A stretch of DNA of 64,000 bases from Litchfieldia alkalitelluris. GTDB lineage: Bacteria; Bacillota; Bacilli; Bacillales; Salisediminibacteriaceae. Positions 13,604 to 22,942 of this stretch are shown here, one piece after another. The DNA lies in the NCBI RefSeq assembly GCF_002153425.1, contig NZ_KZ119600.1:2345920-2409919 (forward strand), written 5' to 3'. The notes under the pieces were generated by a model, which saw only the letters and a program-made list of their open reading frames with translations, ran no database searches and was not told the origin of the DNA. The number at the start of each line of letters is the position of its first letter. The first letter of the stretch is position 1. A program made the translations under genes and the position numbers.

Positions 13604-15319
13604 ATGAACACATATGAAAATTTTAAAGTAGCGATTTATTGTACAGCATCTTGTTTAGAAAGTAGCTTCGATCAAATCTCAGAAGAACTGGATTTCTTTA
13701 AAAAACATATAAATATAGGGAAGGTTTACGTTGAAAGCCATCGTGGAGATGTAACATTAAGCCTTGAAAGGTTACAAAAACTTAAGAAATTCTTCATAAA
13801 GCAAGATATTGTAGTAGCTGGAGGGATTACACCAACACTCGGGAAAGCATTCCGTCTTGGTTATAATAGGCATTTTGGAGGAATATGTTACACTGACGAA
13901 GCATCAAGACAGAAGTTCAAAGAAGTAGTGGAAACTACAGCGAAAGTTTTTGATGAGATAATTTTAGATGATTTTTTCTTTACTAATTGTGCCTGTGATG
14001 ATTGTCTATCACAAAAAGGGCAGCGTTCATGGGAAGAATTCCGCATGGATCTCATGAAGGATGTCTCAGAAAACTTGGTTATAAAACCTGCAAAATCAAT
14101 TAATCCAAATATTAAACTAGTCATTAAATACCCAAACTGGAATGAATCGTATTCCTCATCAGGCTACAATACATTGGAACAACCAAGTATATTTGACGGT
14201 TTGTACACTGGAACAGAGACACGAGACCCTGCTATTAGCCAACAACATATACCTAGATACGCATCTTACTCTTTATTAAGATGGATGGAAAACTTATTGC
14301 CAGGTAAAAATGGCGGTGGGTGGTTTGATAATCTAGACTGTACTTATATTGATTATTATCTTGAACAAGCAAATTTGACTGTTTTTGGGAAGGCAAAGGA
14401 GCTAACATTATTCTGTTATTCTTTATTAAAGGATAGTAATTATGTCCCTGCATTAGGATTTCAATTAAATAAACTAGATCAGACAGCAGGAGAATTAGGT
14501 AAACCTACCGGAATAAAAGTTTATCAACCACATTGTGGAAAAGGGGAAGACCATTTATATGATTATTTAGGAATGTTGGGAATTCCGTTTGACCTGACTC
14601 CTGAGTTTCCTACTAAAGCCAACAATCTATTGATTACAGAAAGTGCTTCGGAGGATCCAAAAATAATTGATAATATGAAAGCCTTCTTAACTAATGGTGG
14701 AAATATTATGATGACATCTGGTTTTGTTAATAAGATGGAAGGACGTGGTGTAGAAGATTTTACATCATTACGTTCCAGTGGAAAGAAGTTAGGTGTACAA
14801 GAGTTTGCTATTCAAACATCAAGTTGTACTTTTGATGAGTTTTCATATTCAAAAGAAAGGTTGACATTCCCAGTTTTCGACTATAGGACAAACAGCACAT
14901 GGCAATCAATAGTTGCGTTTGACGGCCAAAATAATATACCAATCCTTATGTATGACAATTATAGTAAAGGGAGACTTTATACCCTTGTTGTTCCTGAAAA
15001 TATGGCAGACCTCTGGAAACTACCAGAAAATGTAGTTACGAAGTTAAGACATATTTCTACAAGAGATATATTACCATATAAGATAGATGGCCCTGCAAAC
15101 TTTGGTGTTTTTGCTTATGATAATCAAACATTTATCATGGAATCCTTTGATGTAAAAGCAGCAAAGTGGAAAATCCATCTCCCTGAAGGCAAAGTACTCC
15201 AAAAAATAGAAAAAAACGGATTTAAAAAGATAAATGCAAATGAGATATTAGATAATGGTACTAACATTTATGAAGTGAAATTAGCACCATTTACGTACCA
15301 CACATATAAAGTTGAATAA
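13604..15319 (+). CDS. glycoside-hydrolase-like protein with a cysteine cluster (function unknown)
   Basis: A 571-residue protein. The N-terminal half (about 1-330) reads as a TIM-barrel hydrolase-like domain with strands such as KVYVESHRGD, VVAGGITPT and LDDFFFTNC. After D122-D123, where a catalytic acid would be expected, comes a cluster C129, C131, C134 that could bind a metal. Residues 310-400 resemble a ThuA/GATase-like Rossmann domain (PHCGKGEDHLYDYLGMLGIP, FLTNGGNIMMTSGF). The C-terminal 80 residues look like a beta-sandwich. There is no signal peptide, so it acts inside the cell. The substrate is unknown. A cre-like operator upstream supports a role in carbohydrate use, and the start has TTGGAGGAAA. 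Confidence 0.6.
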   Translation: MNTYENFKVAIYCTASCLESSFDQISEELDFFKKHINIGKVYVESHRGDVTLSLERLQKLKKFFIKQDIVVAGGITPTLGKAFRLGYNRHFGGICYTDEASRQKFKEVVETTAKVFDEIILDDFFFTNCACDDCLSQKGQRSWEEFRMDLMKDVSENLVIKPAKSINPNIKLVIKYPNWNESYSSSGYNTLEQPSIFDGLYTGTETRDPAISQQHIPRYASYSLLRWMENLLPGKNGGGWFDNLDCTYIDYYLEQANLTVFGKAKELTLFCYSLLKDSNYVPALGFQLNKLDQTAGELGKPTGIKVYQPHCGKGEDHLYDYLGMLGIPFDLTPEFPTKANNLLITESASEDPKIIDNMKAFLTNGGNIMMTSGFVNKMEGRGVEDFTSLRSSGKKLGVQEFAIQTSSCTFDEFSYSKERLTFPVFDYRTNSTWQSIVAFDGQNNIPILMYDNYSKGRLYTLVVPENMADLWKLPENVVTKLRHISTRDILPYKIDGPANFGVFAYDNQTFIMESFDVKAAKWKIHLPEGKVLQKIEKNGFKKINANEILDNGTNIYEVKLAPFTYHTYKVE

Positions 15320-15332
15320 ATGAAATAAAGGT

Positions 15333-15408
15333 AGCAGCAGTGTAGATTACTATCACTGCTGCAGTTCCTTATGCTCGCTACACTATACTCGCTTTGCATG
15401 AAGGTCTC
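15333..15408 (+). terminator. stem-loop after the glycosidase-like gene, with a short R1 repeat fragment
   Basis: AGCAGCAGTG pairs with CACTGCTGC (15354-15362) around an 11-base loop. There is no clear T run, so termination is uncertain. The following ACTCGCTTTGCATGAAGGTCT (about 15387) resembles the end of R1 repeat copy A. Confidence 0.45.
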
Positions 15409-15431
15409 TGTTATTAAATCAACTTCAAAAC

Positions 15432-15674
15432 CTAATCATTTTTTAATTCGTTTTGTAAAAAACCTGCAGGACCTATATTAGGCTCTACATCAACAATATA
15501 GATATTCTTTTTATTATTGACCCAAGATACATACGTCTCCCAAAAGGGGTGAGTGTTTGGAAAATATGCTCGAAGTTCTCCTACATTTTCACAAATACCA
15601 ATGATAATACCTTTTGCAGCATAGCCAGTATCGCCTTGTTTATTAATAATGACTTTCTCTCCAATAGTATACAT
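15432..15674 (-). CDS. small beta-rich protein, 80 residues, unrecognised
   Basis: The product begins MYTIGEKVIINKQGDTGYAA and reads like a small beta-barrel: short strands broken by Gly and Asp, and a central segment FPNTHPFWETYVSWVNNKKN. The start EKVIINKQGDTG is reminiscent of KOW or SH3-like modules, but this is only an impression. ATG 15674 has GGAGTGATCTT upstream. It is a stand-alone gene. Confidence 0.6.
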   Translation of the reverse strand: MYTIGEKVIINKQGDTGYAAKGIIIGICENVGELRAYFPNTHPFWETYVSWVNNKKNIYIVDVEPNIGPAGFLQNELKND

Positions 15675-15821
15675 AAGATCACTCCAATAATTAAACTTCC
15701 AAGATATGTGTTACTTTTATTATGATACATTTAATACTATTTCGCCATAACAAAAAAATCAGGTGCTCTATTATACATATTGATGCCCGTTTAAATTATA
15801 AACACTGGGGAGGAGATAAAG

Positions 15822-16079
15822 ATGGATAATTATGAGAAGGACGCTTACTTTGAAAGGAAGGATAAACTAATTAGACGGTTACCAGAACCTGAAAAGTCTG
15901 TTTATCGCTATTTCCGTGAGGCTGAAATAAATAACCTCCAAGAGCATGGTCGTCTAATCGTTAACGGTAAATCTCCAATAAAACAAACTGCTGACCACTT
16001 TATGATGGAAACACAAGATGTAAAAAAGATCTTATTAAGTGCTACTAATCAACTAAAGGAGCTCATGAATAAATATTAA
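15822..16079 (+). CDS. small helical protein, 85 residues, possible DNA-binding
   Basis: ATG 15822 is preceded by GGGGAGGAGATAAAG. The product is charged and helical. Residues 45-80 (NGKSPIKQTADHFMMETQDV and on) have the spacing of a helix-turn-helix, with a putative recognition helix in the later part, so a small transcription factor is possible. No family is recognised with confidence. There is no clear operon partner; the next gene begins 92 bases downstream. Confidence 0.6.
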   Translation: MDNYEKDAYFERKDKLIRRLPEPEKSVYRYFREAEINNLQEHGRLIVNGKSPIKQTADHFMMETQDVKKILLSATNQLKELMNKY

Positions 16080-16170
16080 TTAAGCACATTTAATTTAGAC
16101 AATTTCATTTACCATATGCTATAATTTGGAATATCAATTACATAAATATTTAAAAATGAGGTTATTATAC

Positions 16171-16914
16171 ATGGCAAAAGTTATTTTGTTTGACTTAGAT
16201 GGTACATTACTTCCAATGGATACAGAGGCATTTGTAAAGAACTATTTAAAGGAACTTGCTCCAAAAGTCGCTCACTTAATGGACCCAAATGATTTTGTTA
16301 AAGCATTATTAGCTGGTACTGAAGCTATGTTTACAAACTTAGAGGCCGATAAGTCGAACGAAAAAGTGTTTGAAGAAAAGTTTTTATCACTAGTGAATGT
16401 GAAGAGAGATGAAATTTGGCCTATTCTTGATGAATTTTATAGTAAAACATTTCCTACTTTTTCGTATCTTTGTGAACCAACTGACATCGCTAGAAAAGTA
16501 GTGGAGGAGGCTATTGGTCAAGGCTTTCGAGTAGCTGTGGCAACTAATCCCGTCTTTCCTAAAGCGGCAATTTATCACCGTCTAAAGTGGGCAGGAATAG
16601 ATGATTTACCATTTGAACTTGTAACTGTATATGAGGAAAGTATGTTTACTAAGCCTCATAAGGAGTATTATGAATATATAAGTAACCACCTAGGAGTAAA
16701 ACCTGAAGAGTGCATCATGGTTGGGAATGATAAACAAGAAGATATGTCAGCTTCATTACTTGGAATGAAAACATTTCTAGTTGAAGGCTATGTCATTGAT
16801 AGGGGAGAACCTCAATACAATATTGATGATAAAGGATCTCTCGAAGATTTGTACGAAAAGCTATCAAATGGCGAAAGTATTTTTAAACAAGAAATTTATA
16901 AACAGGACTCCTAA
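16171..16914 (+). CDS. HAD-superfamily hydrolase
   Basis: A 247-residue haloacid dehalogenase-like hydrolase. Motif I is FDLDGTLLPMD, with nucleophile D8 and acid D10. Motif II is the threonine in AVATNP. The lysine of motif III is in TKPHKEYYEY, and motif IV is MVGNDKQEDM. The helical cap lies between residues 16 and 90. Such enzymes dephosphorylate small metabolites such as sugar or nucleotide phosphates; the substrate cannot be predicted. The frame opens at 16126, but ATG 16171 directly before AKVILFDLDG, with TGAGGT upstream, is the natural start. Confidence 0.88.
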   Translation: MAKVILFDLDGTLLPMDTEAFVKNYLKELAPKVAHLMDPNDFVKALLAGTEAMFTNLEADKSNEKVFEEKFLSLVNVKRDEIWPILDEFYSKTFPTFSYLCEPTDIARKVVEEAIGQGFRVAVATNPVFPKAAIYHRLKWAGIDDLPFELVTVYEESMFTKPHKEYYEYISNHLGVKPEECIMVGNDKQEDMSASLLGMKTFLVEGYVIDRGEPQYNIDDKGSLEDLYEKLSNGESIFKQEIYKQDS

Positions 16915-17072
16915 TCAAGTTATAGAATATCGGCGTATGGTGAAACAGTTATATTATGTAGCTGTTTCTTTTTTTTTTTAATTCCTTTATTGTCAAAAAC
17001 CAAGATAGGTACATATATTAATAGGGCATATGACGATATTTTACGAAAAAAATAGTATTGGGGTTTTGTAAT

Positions 17073-17831
17073 ATGAGGAATGTATTTTTCAAAGCAGTAC
17101 CTGGCCTCTTTCGAAAGAAGAAGCATATAGAAACTGACAATCAAACAGTTTTTTACAACAATAAAGTAATGGATTCAATTAACAAGTTACAGCAGACTAA
17201 TGGTCAAATTGTTGATAATATTTTAAGGTTAAATCGTTCGACTAACTACATTAGTAGTAAGACAACAGATCTTCATGAAATGATCAATGACGTAAAGTTT
17301 GAGCAGGAAGAGGAGTTAGCAAGGGTTTTTGAACATTTAGACGGCTTAACTGAAAAACAGTTAGATGAACTACAACAAGTTCATAAAGAATTAAATATGG
17401 TGCAGCAAAAACAGCAAGACAAATTTGTAAGAAATTTTAAAGAGATTGAAAATAGTCTAAAGCATTTTAAATCAAAACAGGAAACCAATAATATTGATAT
17501 GAAAAATGAACATGAAATACTAATAGTATCTTTAGAGCGATTGTTTAATAGGATTGATGACCTACAAGAAAAGCATACAAGTGAAATGGAGCAAATAATT
17601 AATAAACTTGAAAAAACGCAACAGGGTATTGACGAACAAAGCGATATTCATCTTGAGCACAATAAGCTTAACGCAGATCTCTTATACAAGTTACGAGAAC
17701 ATCATTTTGAATTTGAATCTACTTCTACCAAAGAGCACGAGAATATTCAACATTTATTATCTGAATTAAGAAAGGAAGTTTCTTCACTTAAGAATGTTTT
17801 AACGAAGGATGAGTCCATCTTAAATAGATAA
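17073..17831 (+). CDS. coiled-coil protein, 252 residues, unrecognised
   Basis: After about 20 basic and hydrophobic residues (MRNVFFKAVPGLFRKKKHIE), almost the whole protein from residue 35 to 245 has heptad-like Leu/Ile/Lys/Glu spacing and no prolines, so it should form a long coiled coil. There is no membrane span, signal peptide or enzymatic motif. The short N-terminal amphipathic piece might attach it to the membrane. ATG 17073 has TTGGGG eight bases upstream; a TTG at 17058 is possible but overlaps that site. A good terminator follows. Confidence 0.65.
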   Translation: MRNVFFKAVPGLFRKKKHIETDNQTVFYNNKVMDSINKLQQTNGQIVDNILRLNRSTNYISSKTTDLHEMINDVKFEQEEELARVFEHLDGLTEKQLDELQQVHKELNMVQQKQQDKFVRNFKEIENSLKHFKSKQETNNIDMKNEHEILIVSLERLFNRIDDLQEKHTSEMEQIINKLEKTQQGIDEQSDIHLEHNKLNADLLYKLREHHFEFESTSTKEHENIQHLLSELRKEVSSLKNVLTKDESILNR

Positions 17832-17852
17832 AGGACTAATGATATATGCAAT

Positions 17853-17882
17853 AAAAGACTGTCAAGTAGTACAGTCTTTTTT
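17853..17882 (+). terminator. terminator of the coiled-coil gene
   Basis: AAAAGACTGT pairs perfectly with ACAGTCTTTT around an eight-base loop, followed by T. Confidence 0.9.
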
Positions 17883-18025
17883 ATTGTTGTTCTTACATGT
17901 AGCTGAATAATTTTATATAATGATACGATAAACTGATCAATCATAGTATAATAGATATTTGTCGTATTCCAACACATTATCAGTGCATGTTACCACTCAA
18001 TTTACATATTTAAGGAGTTTTATTT

Positions 18026-19228
18026 ATGGTGACTTTAGCAAAAGAAAAAGACATATCAGCTAAAAAGATAGTCTTATTATTAGGTATTTTATTTGTTGCG
18101 TTTAATTTACGTCCAGCAATTACGTCTGTAGGTCCTCTAGTTGGGGAAATCAGATTTGACCTAGGTATTTCCAATAGTGAAGCGGGTCTAATAACAACAT
18201 TACCATTATTATCCTTCGCTGTTTTCTCCCTAGTGGCTCCTAAGCTTGGTATAAGATTTGGTAATGAAATAATGATATTTGCTGGCCTAATTGCTTTATT
18301 AAGTGGAATTATGATACGTTCCACAGGGTTACTTTCAACATTATTTATAGGTACTGCATTAGTTGGAGTAGGTATAGCAATTTCAAATGTACTGCTTCCA
18401 AGTATAGTAAAGAATCATTATCCACATAAAATTGGTCTTATAACAGGAGTTTACACTACTTCCATGTCCACATTTGCTGCACTTGGGTCAGGTATTAGTT
18501 TTCCAATCTCTCAAGGGTTACAATTGGGCTGGAGGAATGCCCTTTTAGTGTGGAGTATTTTAGCTGTTATTGCTATCATTATTTGGATTCCTCAACTCAA
18601 ATCAAATAAAAAAGTAGAAAATACCACAAAAGATATTAACTCTCGGTTAAATAATATTTGGCGTTCTCCTCTAGCTTGGCAGGTAACAATTTATATGGGG
18701 CTACAATCATTTCTTTTTTATTGTATGATCGCATGGTTACCTGAAATTCTAAGTGGCAGTATGTTGAGTATTTCTGCAGCAGGATGGATGATTTCAATTA
18801 TGCAAATAGCTGGTCTCCCAATGACCTTTTTGACACCAGTTTTTGCAGACAGGTTTCGAGATCAACGTGGTATAGTCGTTTTTATAGGTGTACTATACAT
18901 AATTGGGATCAGTAGTTTATTATTTTTGGAAAGTACTTTTACAATTATACTTGGTGTGATTTTTATTGGATTAGGGCAAGGAGCTTCTATCAGCTTGGCA
19001 TTAACAATGATAGGGCTTAGGGCTGCATCTGGAAAAGAAGCTGCTGAACTATCTGGTATGGCACAATCAGTTGGATATGCTCTTGCAGCAATTGGGCCTG
19101 TTCTTATTGGTTATTTAATAGATTTAACAGGTAGTGGGATCGTTCCATTATACGTGTTCTGTGGAATTGCTGTTCTATTAGTAATTGCTGGGTTAGGCGC
19201 AGGAAGGAATAAAACAATATTTGTATAA
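18026..19228 (+). CDS. MFS transporter, CynX/NimT family
   Basis: A 400-residue permease with 12 membrane segments. The opening FVAFNLRPAITSVGPLVGEI is the hallmark of the CynX/NimT (YycB-like) branch of the major facilitator superfamily. The middle loop with charged residues (SNKKVENTTKDINS) falls after segment six, as expected. Relatives are annotated as cyanate or 2-nitroimidazole transporters, but the real substrates of most are unknown. It stands alone, with AAGGAG before ATG 18026 and a strong terminator after. Confidence 0.88.
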   Translation: MVTLAKEKDISAKKIVLLLGILFVAFNLRPAITSVGPLVGEIRFDLGISNSEAGLITTLPLLSFAVFSLVAPKLGIRFGNEIMIFAGLIALLSGIMIRSTGLLSTLFIGTALVGVGIAISNVLLPSIVKNHYPHKIGLITGVYTTSMSTFAALGSGISFPISQGLQLGWRNALLVWSILAVIAIIIWIPQLKSNKKVENTTKDINSRLNNIWRSPLAWQVTIYMGLQSFLFYCMIAWLPEILSGSMLSISAAGWMISIMQIAGLPMTFLTPVFADRFRDQRGIVVFIGVLYIIGISSLLFLESTFTIILGVIFIGLGQGASISLALTMIGLRAASGKEAAELSGMAQSVGYALAAIGPVLIGYLIDLTGSGIVPLYVFCGIAVLLVIAGLGAGRNKTIFV

Positions 19229-19235
19229 GAACAGG

Positions 19236-19275
19236 GATGGGACAAAGCCGACATCTTCTTCATTTTTGTCCCATC
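19236..19275. terminator. bidirectional terminator between MFS and phosphoesterase genes
   Basis: GATGGGACAAA pairs with TTTGTCCCATC (11 bp). It lies seven bases after the MFS stop and seven bases before the convergent phosphoesterase stop. Confidence 0.88.
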
Positions 19276-19281
19276 TACTAT

Positions 19282-20151
19282 TTATATCGCTTTATTTAGA
19301 ATAACTTCATTTGGTAAAGGTGCTATAAACAATTCGTGTATGGTTATTTCAGGTCTGCTACCTACACGAATGTTAATACCTGTCTGACCAAGCCCCTCAT
19401 TAATGTAAAACACTTTTCCTTCATGTTTTATAAGTCCTTTAATAAGGTTCAGTCGAACTAATTTTCCAAATTTCATTAAGTGATAAGGTTTTGGCCAACA
19501 TATTTGACCACCATGAAAGTGGCCTGAAAGCATATAATCAAAATCATAGTCTTTCATTTGTAAGACAATGTTTGGATCATGAGTTAAAACTAGTCGATAA
19601 GCATTTGTTTGTGTGCCTTGATATGCCAACTGAACATTGTGCTTTTTTGAGTGATGATCATCAATACCAATTACTTGTAATTTATTCCCATTAATATTCA
19701 ATATATGGTTTTCATTTTGCATCATAATGACATTATATTTGGTCAATGTTTTCCGAAGCAGTTGGAAGTTGCGCTGTCCCAGCTTATAATCGTGATTTCC
19801 GTAAACTGCATAAACACCATGTTTAGGTGCTAGCTTTTTAATAACATTTAAATATGATTCAAGCTTCGGTATACTTTTTGGTCGGTCAAGAAAATCGCCT
19901 GTAAGTGCAATCATATCAATATTTTCATATCGCAATTTGTTATAAAGTTGCTCTGGTGAAATGGAAATATGCTCTACATGCATATCAGATAATTGCAAGA
20001 CACGGAGTGATTCTATGGATTTATCCTCTGAAGTATTGAGAATTGGAATAATAGTGTTGAGTTTTATTTCATGCGTGTTCTTATTTGCTTTATATAAAGA
20101 ATAAAATGCGAGTACAAATAGAATGATAATGAATTTAAATAAGATTAACAA
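19282..20151 (-). CDS. membrane-anchored metallophosphoesterase (YkuE/YaeI-like)
   Basis: A 289-residue calcineurin-like phosphoesterase. It starts with a membrane anchor (MLILFKFIIILFVLAFYSLY). The metal ligands follow in the usual order: LQLSDMH, TGDFLDRP, YGNHDYK, LTHDPN and SGHFHGGQ. YaeI-like enzymes hydrolyse phosphodiesters, some of them UDP-diacylglucosamine-like lipids; here the substrate is not known. The catalytic domain lies outside the membrane if the anchor acts as an uncleaved signal. The gene is monocistronic. Confidence 0.88.
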   Translation of the reverse strand: MLILFKFIIILFVLAFYSLYKANKNTHEIKLNTIIPILNTSEDKSIESLRVLQLSDMHVEHISISPEQLYNKLRYENIDMIALTGDFLDRPKSIPKLESYLNVIKKLAPKHGVYAVYGNHDYKLGQRNFQLLRKTLTKYNVIMMQNENHILNINGNKLQVIGIDDHHSKKHNVQLAYQGTQTNAYRLVLTHDPNIVLQMKDYDFDYMLSGHFHGGQICWPKPYHLMKFGKLVRLNLIKGLIKHEGKVFYINEGLGQTGINIRVGSRPEITIHELFIAPLPNEVILNKAI

Positions 20152-20239
20152 TCTATCTCCCCCTTTTAGTAGGACTATATAAGTATAGGGAAATAATAGC
20201 TATATGTAAAATGCAAATAGTGGGAGGGGAGGATGGAGG

Positions 20240-20755
20240 CTAAATTAAAAATAGTGCACCAAATAATAGACCATTAGACCATAAAAAAGAATAATGAACT
20301 TTCTTTTTGGCAGAAGTGCTACTATCAGAAAATTTATGAACCATAGAATAAATAAAAATAAAATAAAGGAATAGAAAGAAACATAACGAGAAATATAATA
20401 AAATTCTCCATTCCTCAATCCACTCAAAACCTGGTCCCAATAATAAGAACAACATAAATTGAAAGATAGAAATAACCAATACAGCAAAGGAAATGGCAGG
20501 CATTTTATTCCAAACTTTTGATGAGAAAAAACGGTTATTTTTTTTAGTTTCAAGATAAGTAATTACATAGAAACACCCAATAATTACAGTCACAAAAAGA
20601 AATGGTAAAAGACCACTAGTAAATATAGTAACTTCAGATGAGCCTTGCGGTATAACAAAATATCTATGCCCTGAAAGTGATTCTACTAGTAACATCATGA
20701 GAACTAGTCCCATTACGCTGCATAATTGAAGAATGGAGTAGCGCGAAATAAACAT
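20240..20755 (-). CDS. four-span membrane protein, unrecognised
   Basis: A 171-residue protein with membrane segments at about 8-24, 43-63, 85-108 and 115-138, and perhaps a fifth at the very C-terminus (SNGLLFGALFLI). The motif LLLGPGFEWIEEWR falls between segments three and four. I do not recognise a family. Its reading frame has no signs of decay. It is a single gene whose promoter would lie in the 60 bases before 20755. Confidence 0.65.
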   Translation of the reverse strand: MFISRYSILQLCSVMGLVLMMLLVESLSGHRYFVIPQGSSEVTIFTSGLLPFLFVTVIIGCFYVITYLETKKNNRFFSSKVWNKMPAISFAVLVISIFQFMLFLLLGPGFEWIEEWRILLYFSLCFFLFLYFIFIYSMVHKFSDSSTSAKKKVHYSFLWSNGLLFGALFLI

Positions 20756-20819
20756 ATATTAATGATCCTTTCAATTTAAAATTTTCCTGATTTACTTTGA
20801 TGTCAAACTCCTGTGAATA

Positions 20820-21326
20820 TTAGTCTTTAAGCAATTGCAACGACTCAATACTCATATCTATTAATCTTGGAATATCGTCTATTTGATCTTCATTTATTTT
20901 CCTGTTAAAGTCTAGTGTTATTTTGTTCTTAACTTTATTTTGGTCATTCCAAATATACGAAAGCTCTTGGGATATAATTGCACTTCCATTCCATAGCTTA
21001 TCTAACTTATTGTTAATAAGCCTACAAACATCTTCATCTTTAATCACGGTGTAATAAGAGATATAAATAGTGCAGCCTGAGCTATTAGGATCACCCAAAA
21101 TCATTTCACTTGAAAAATCTTTCATAGTTGAGATGAGTTTTAATTCTGCCATAGGATATTCAGTGTTACCAAGTTCTTGAAACTGCATCACAAACTCCCT
21201 CGACATCACTGCTAAATCCACAATATCTTTACGACCAATCACTTTAATCCTCTTTGAAAAATCGCGGTCATATAGATTACCTTCAAGAACTACCTTTAAA
21301 TTATCAAATATCGTTGGATCAAACAT
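20820..21326 (-). CDS. soluble protein, 168 residues, unrecognised
   Basis: The protein begins MFDPTIFDNLKVVLEGNLYD and alternates predicted strands and helices, with the segment SSGCTIYISYYTVIKDEDVC in the middle and a C-terminal helix PRLIDMSIESLQLLKD. No membrane segment, signal peptide or known catalytic motif is visible. The ATG has AGAAAGGAATGTAC upstream. The region upstream is an R1 repeat copy, so the promoter must lie in or next to that repeat. Confidence 0.65.
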   Translation of the reverse strand: MFDPTIFDNLKVVLEGNLYDRDFSKRIKVIGRKDIVDLAVMSREFVMQFQELGNTEYPMAELKLISTMKDFSSEMILGDPNSSGCTIYISYYTVIKDEDVCRLINNKLDKLWNGSAIISQELSYIWNDQNKVKNKITLDFNRKINEDQIDDIPRLIDMSIESLQLLKD

Positions 21327-21394
21327 ATGTACATTCCTTTCTAAAATGAAACAACAAGTTATTTTCTATATTTTGTTGGAACAAACGGAGGTTT

Positions 21395-21536
21395 ATGAGG
21401 ATAGTGTTTCTTCCTCTACAGCATATGCTTCGATGCTTATTCGCCGAGACAACTCTAAGCATTAGCTGAGAAGTAGCGCTTGTTCCTGTGGAGAAGGATG
21501 GCAGGGAAGGACCCTGCCGTGCGAAGCGATAAGCTT
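21395..21536 (+). repeat. dispersed repeat family R1, copy C (5' half)
   Basis: This matches the first half of the copy at 37865-38020: TCTTCCTCTRCR, GCTTCGATGCTTATTCGCCGAG, CGCTTGTTCCTGTGG, GGATGGCAGGG. The match ends at GATAAGCTTTAA, whose last bases are the stop codon of the convergently read NhaC gene. It is therefore fused directly to the 3' end of that gene. Confidence 0.7.
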
Positions 21537-22942
21537 TAAAAAAGAAACGATACTCCCGTATATAATACAGTAGTGATTCCAGCTGCAATCAATGCTGGTT
21601 TTAGTTTAAACCTAGCATAGTCCATTACCTTTAAGTCTAAGATCTTAGCAATTGTATTCGTATCATCACTTAGTGGGGAAGCAAAGGCCCCAAATGAACC
21701 ACTGGCAAAAACTGCTCCTATTATAATTGGAACGGATACATCAGTAACAGCTGTTAATGAAATACCTAAAGGCATCAGCATACCCCAGGTCCCCCAAGCA
21801 GAACCAATAAAATAAGAGATGGCTGAACCGAAGATAAATAACAATGGAACAATGAAAGATTCAGGAATCCAGTCCGTATGAGAAGTGACGAATTGCGAAA
21901 ATCCAAGATCATCAGTTACGGAGGAGAGTCCCCATACAACAGATAGTAACACAATTACGGACATTAGGTCATTTCCGCCTTCAACAAAGCTAGCGATTAA
22001 ATCCCCTAACTTAAACCGTTGAATTAAAAACAGTGCTATAGATATAAATACAGTGATGATTAATGCAACAACCATTGCTTGAAGTACATTTGCATTAATA
22101 AAAGCTTCAAAGAAAGTATATCCCTGTATGCTTCCGTCCCACCATGTCAAAAACAAAGTGAGACTAATTACTAAGATAATTGGAATGATTAAGTTCCAAG
22201 GCTTATTCGGTAAATCTTTTGATACGGCAGGATGACATTCATGCCAGTCTGCTTCATCTTCTGGGTCATCATCCATTTGCGTAGGGGCATCTGTATGGGA
22301 TCGATGAAAAAAACTTAAATAGATACCAAGTAGTATGGTTACTATAGCAAAAAAATTAAAAGGGATACTTTGAATAAATAAAGAATATGGATCTGCATTA
22401 CTTCCAACATTTTTAATGGAAATCTGAATTACAGATACCATATACCCGACAAAAGCAGTAGCAACAGGTATTAGTACAATTACTGGTGTCGCTGTCGTTT
22501 CTATTACAAAGCCCAATTCCTTCGTCGACATAGGCACTTTTTTCAAAAGTGCTTTCATAATAGGTGCGATCGTAACAAAACGGAAGGTAGGGGCGCTAAA
22601 TGTACCAATGGTGGAGACGTATGTTAAGATAAGTGCCTGCTTTTTTGTCGTTATTCTTTCTGCTGCAGTTTCCACAAACCCCTTAATACCTCCACACATC
22701 TTAATCATACCAACAAGACCTGAAAAGGCATAAAGAAACACAACAATTTTAATGTTGTTTTCATCAATCAATGCTTGTACTACATAATAAAGCATTGTCT
22801 GTATTCCACCTATGATGGTTGGAGAAACAATATAGGATCCTACAACTAAACCTACGACTAATCCGGGCAAAACCTGTTTTGTATAAATTGCTATTGGTAT
22901 GACAACTAAAAAAGGTAATACAGATAACCAACTTGCTTCCAT
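21536..22942 (-). CDS. Na+/H+ antiporter, NhaC family
   Basis: A 468-residue transporter with 11-12 membrane segments. Family patterns include IGTFSAPTFRFVTIAPIMKA, ETTATPVIVLIPVA and, near the end, SGSFGAFASPLSDDTNTIAK. NhaC proteins exchange Na+ for H+ at alkaline pH, and some members exchange organic substrates such as malate/lactate or tyrosine. The central hydrophilic loop (TQMDDDPEDEADWHECHP) is strongly acidic. GAGGAGG lies eight bases before the start. The stop codon touches the border of an R1 repeat, so the original C-terminus may have been replaced by a slightly shorter one. Confidence 0.87.
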   Translation of the reverse strand: MEASWLSVLPFLVVIPIAIYTKQVLPGLVVGLVVGSYIVSPTIIGGIQTMLYYVVQALIDENNIKIVVFLYAFSGLVGMIKMCGGIKGFVETAAERITTKKQALILTYVSTIGTFSAPTFRFVTIAPIMKALLKKVPMSTKELGFVIETTATPVIVLIPVATAFVGYMVSVIQISIKNVGSNADPYSLFIQSIPFNFFAIVTILLGIYLSFFHRSHTDAPTQMDDDPEDEADWHECHPAVSKDLPNKPWNLIIPIILVISLTLFLTWWDGSIQGYTFFEAFINANVLQAMVVALIITVFISIALFLIQRFKLGDLIASFVEGGNDLMSVIVLLSVVWGLSSVTDDLGFSQFVTSHTDWIPESFIVPLLFIFGSAISYFIGSAWGTWGMLMPLGISLTAVTDVSVPIIIGAVFASGSFGAFASPLSDDTNTIAKILDLKVMDYARFKLKPALIAAGITTVLYTGVSFLF

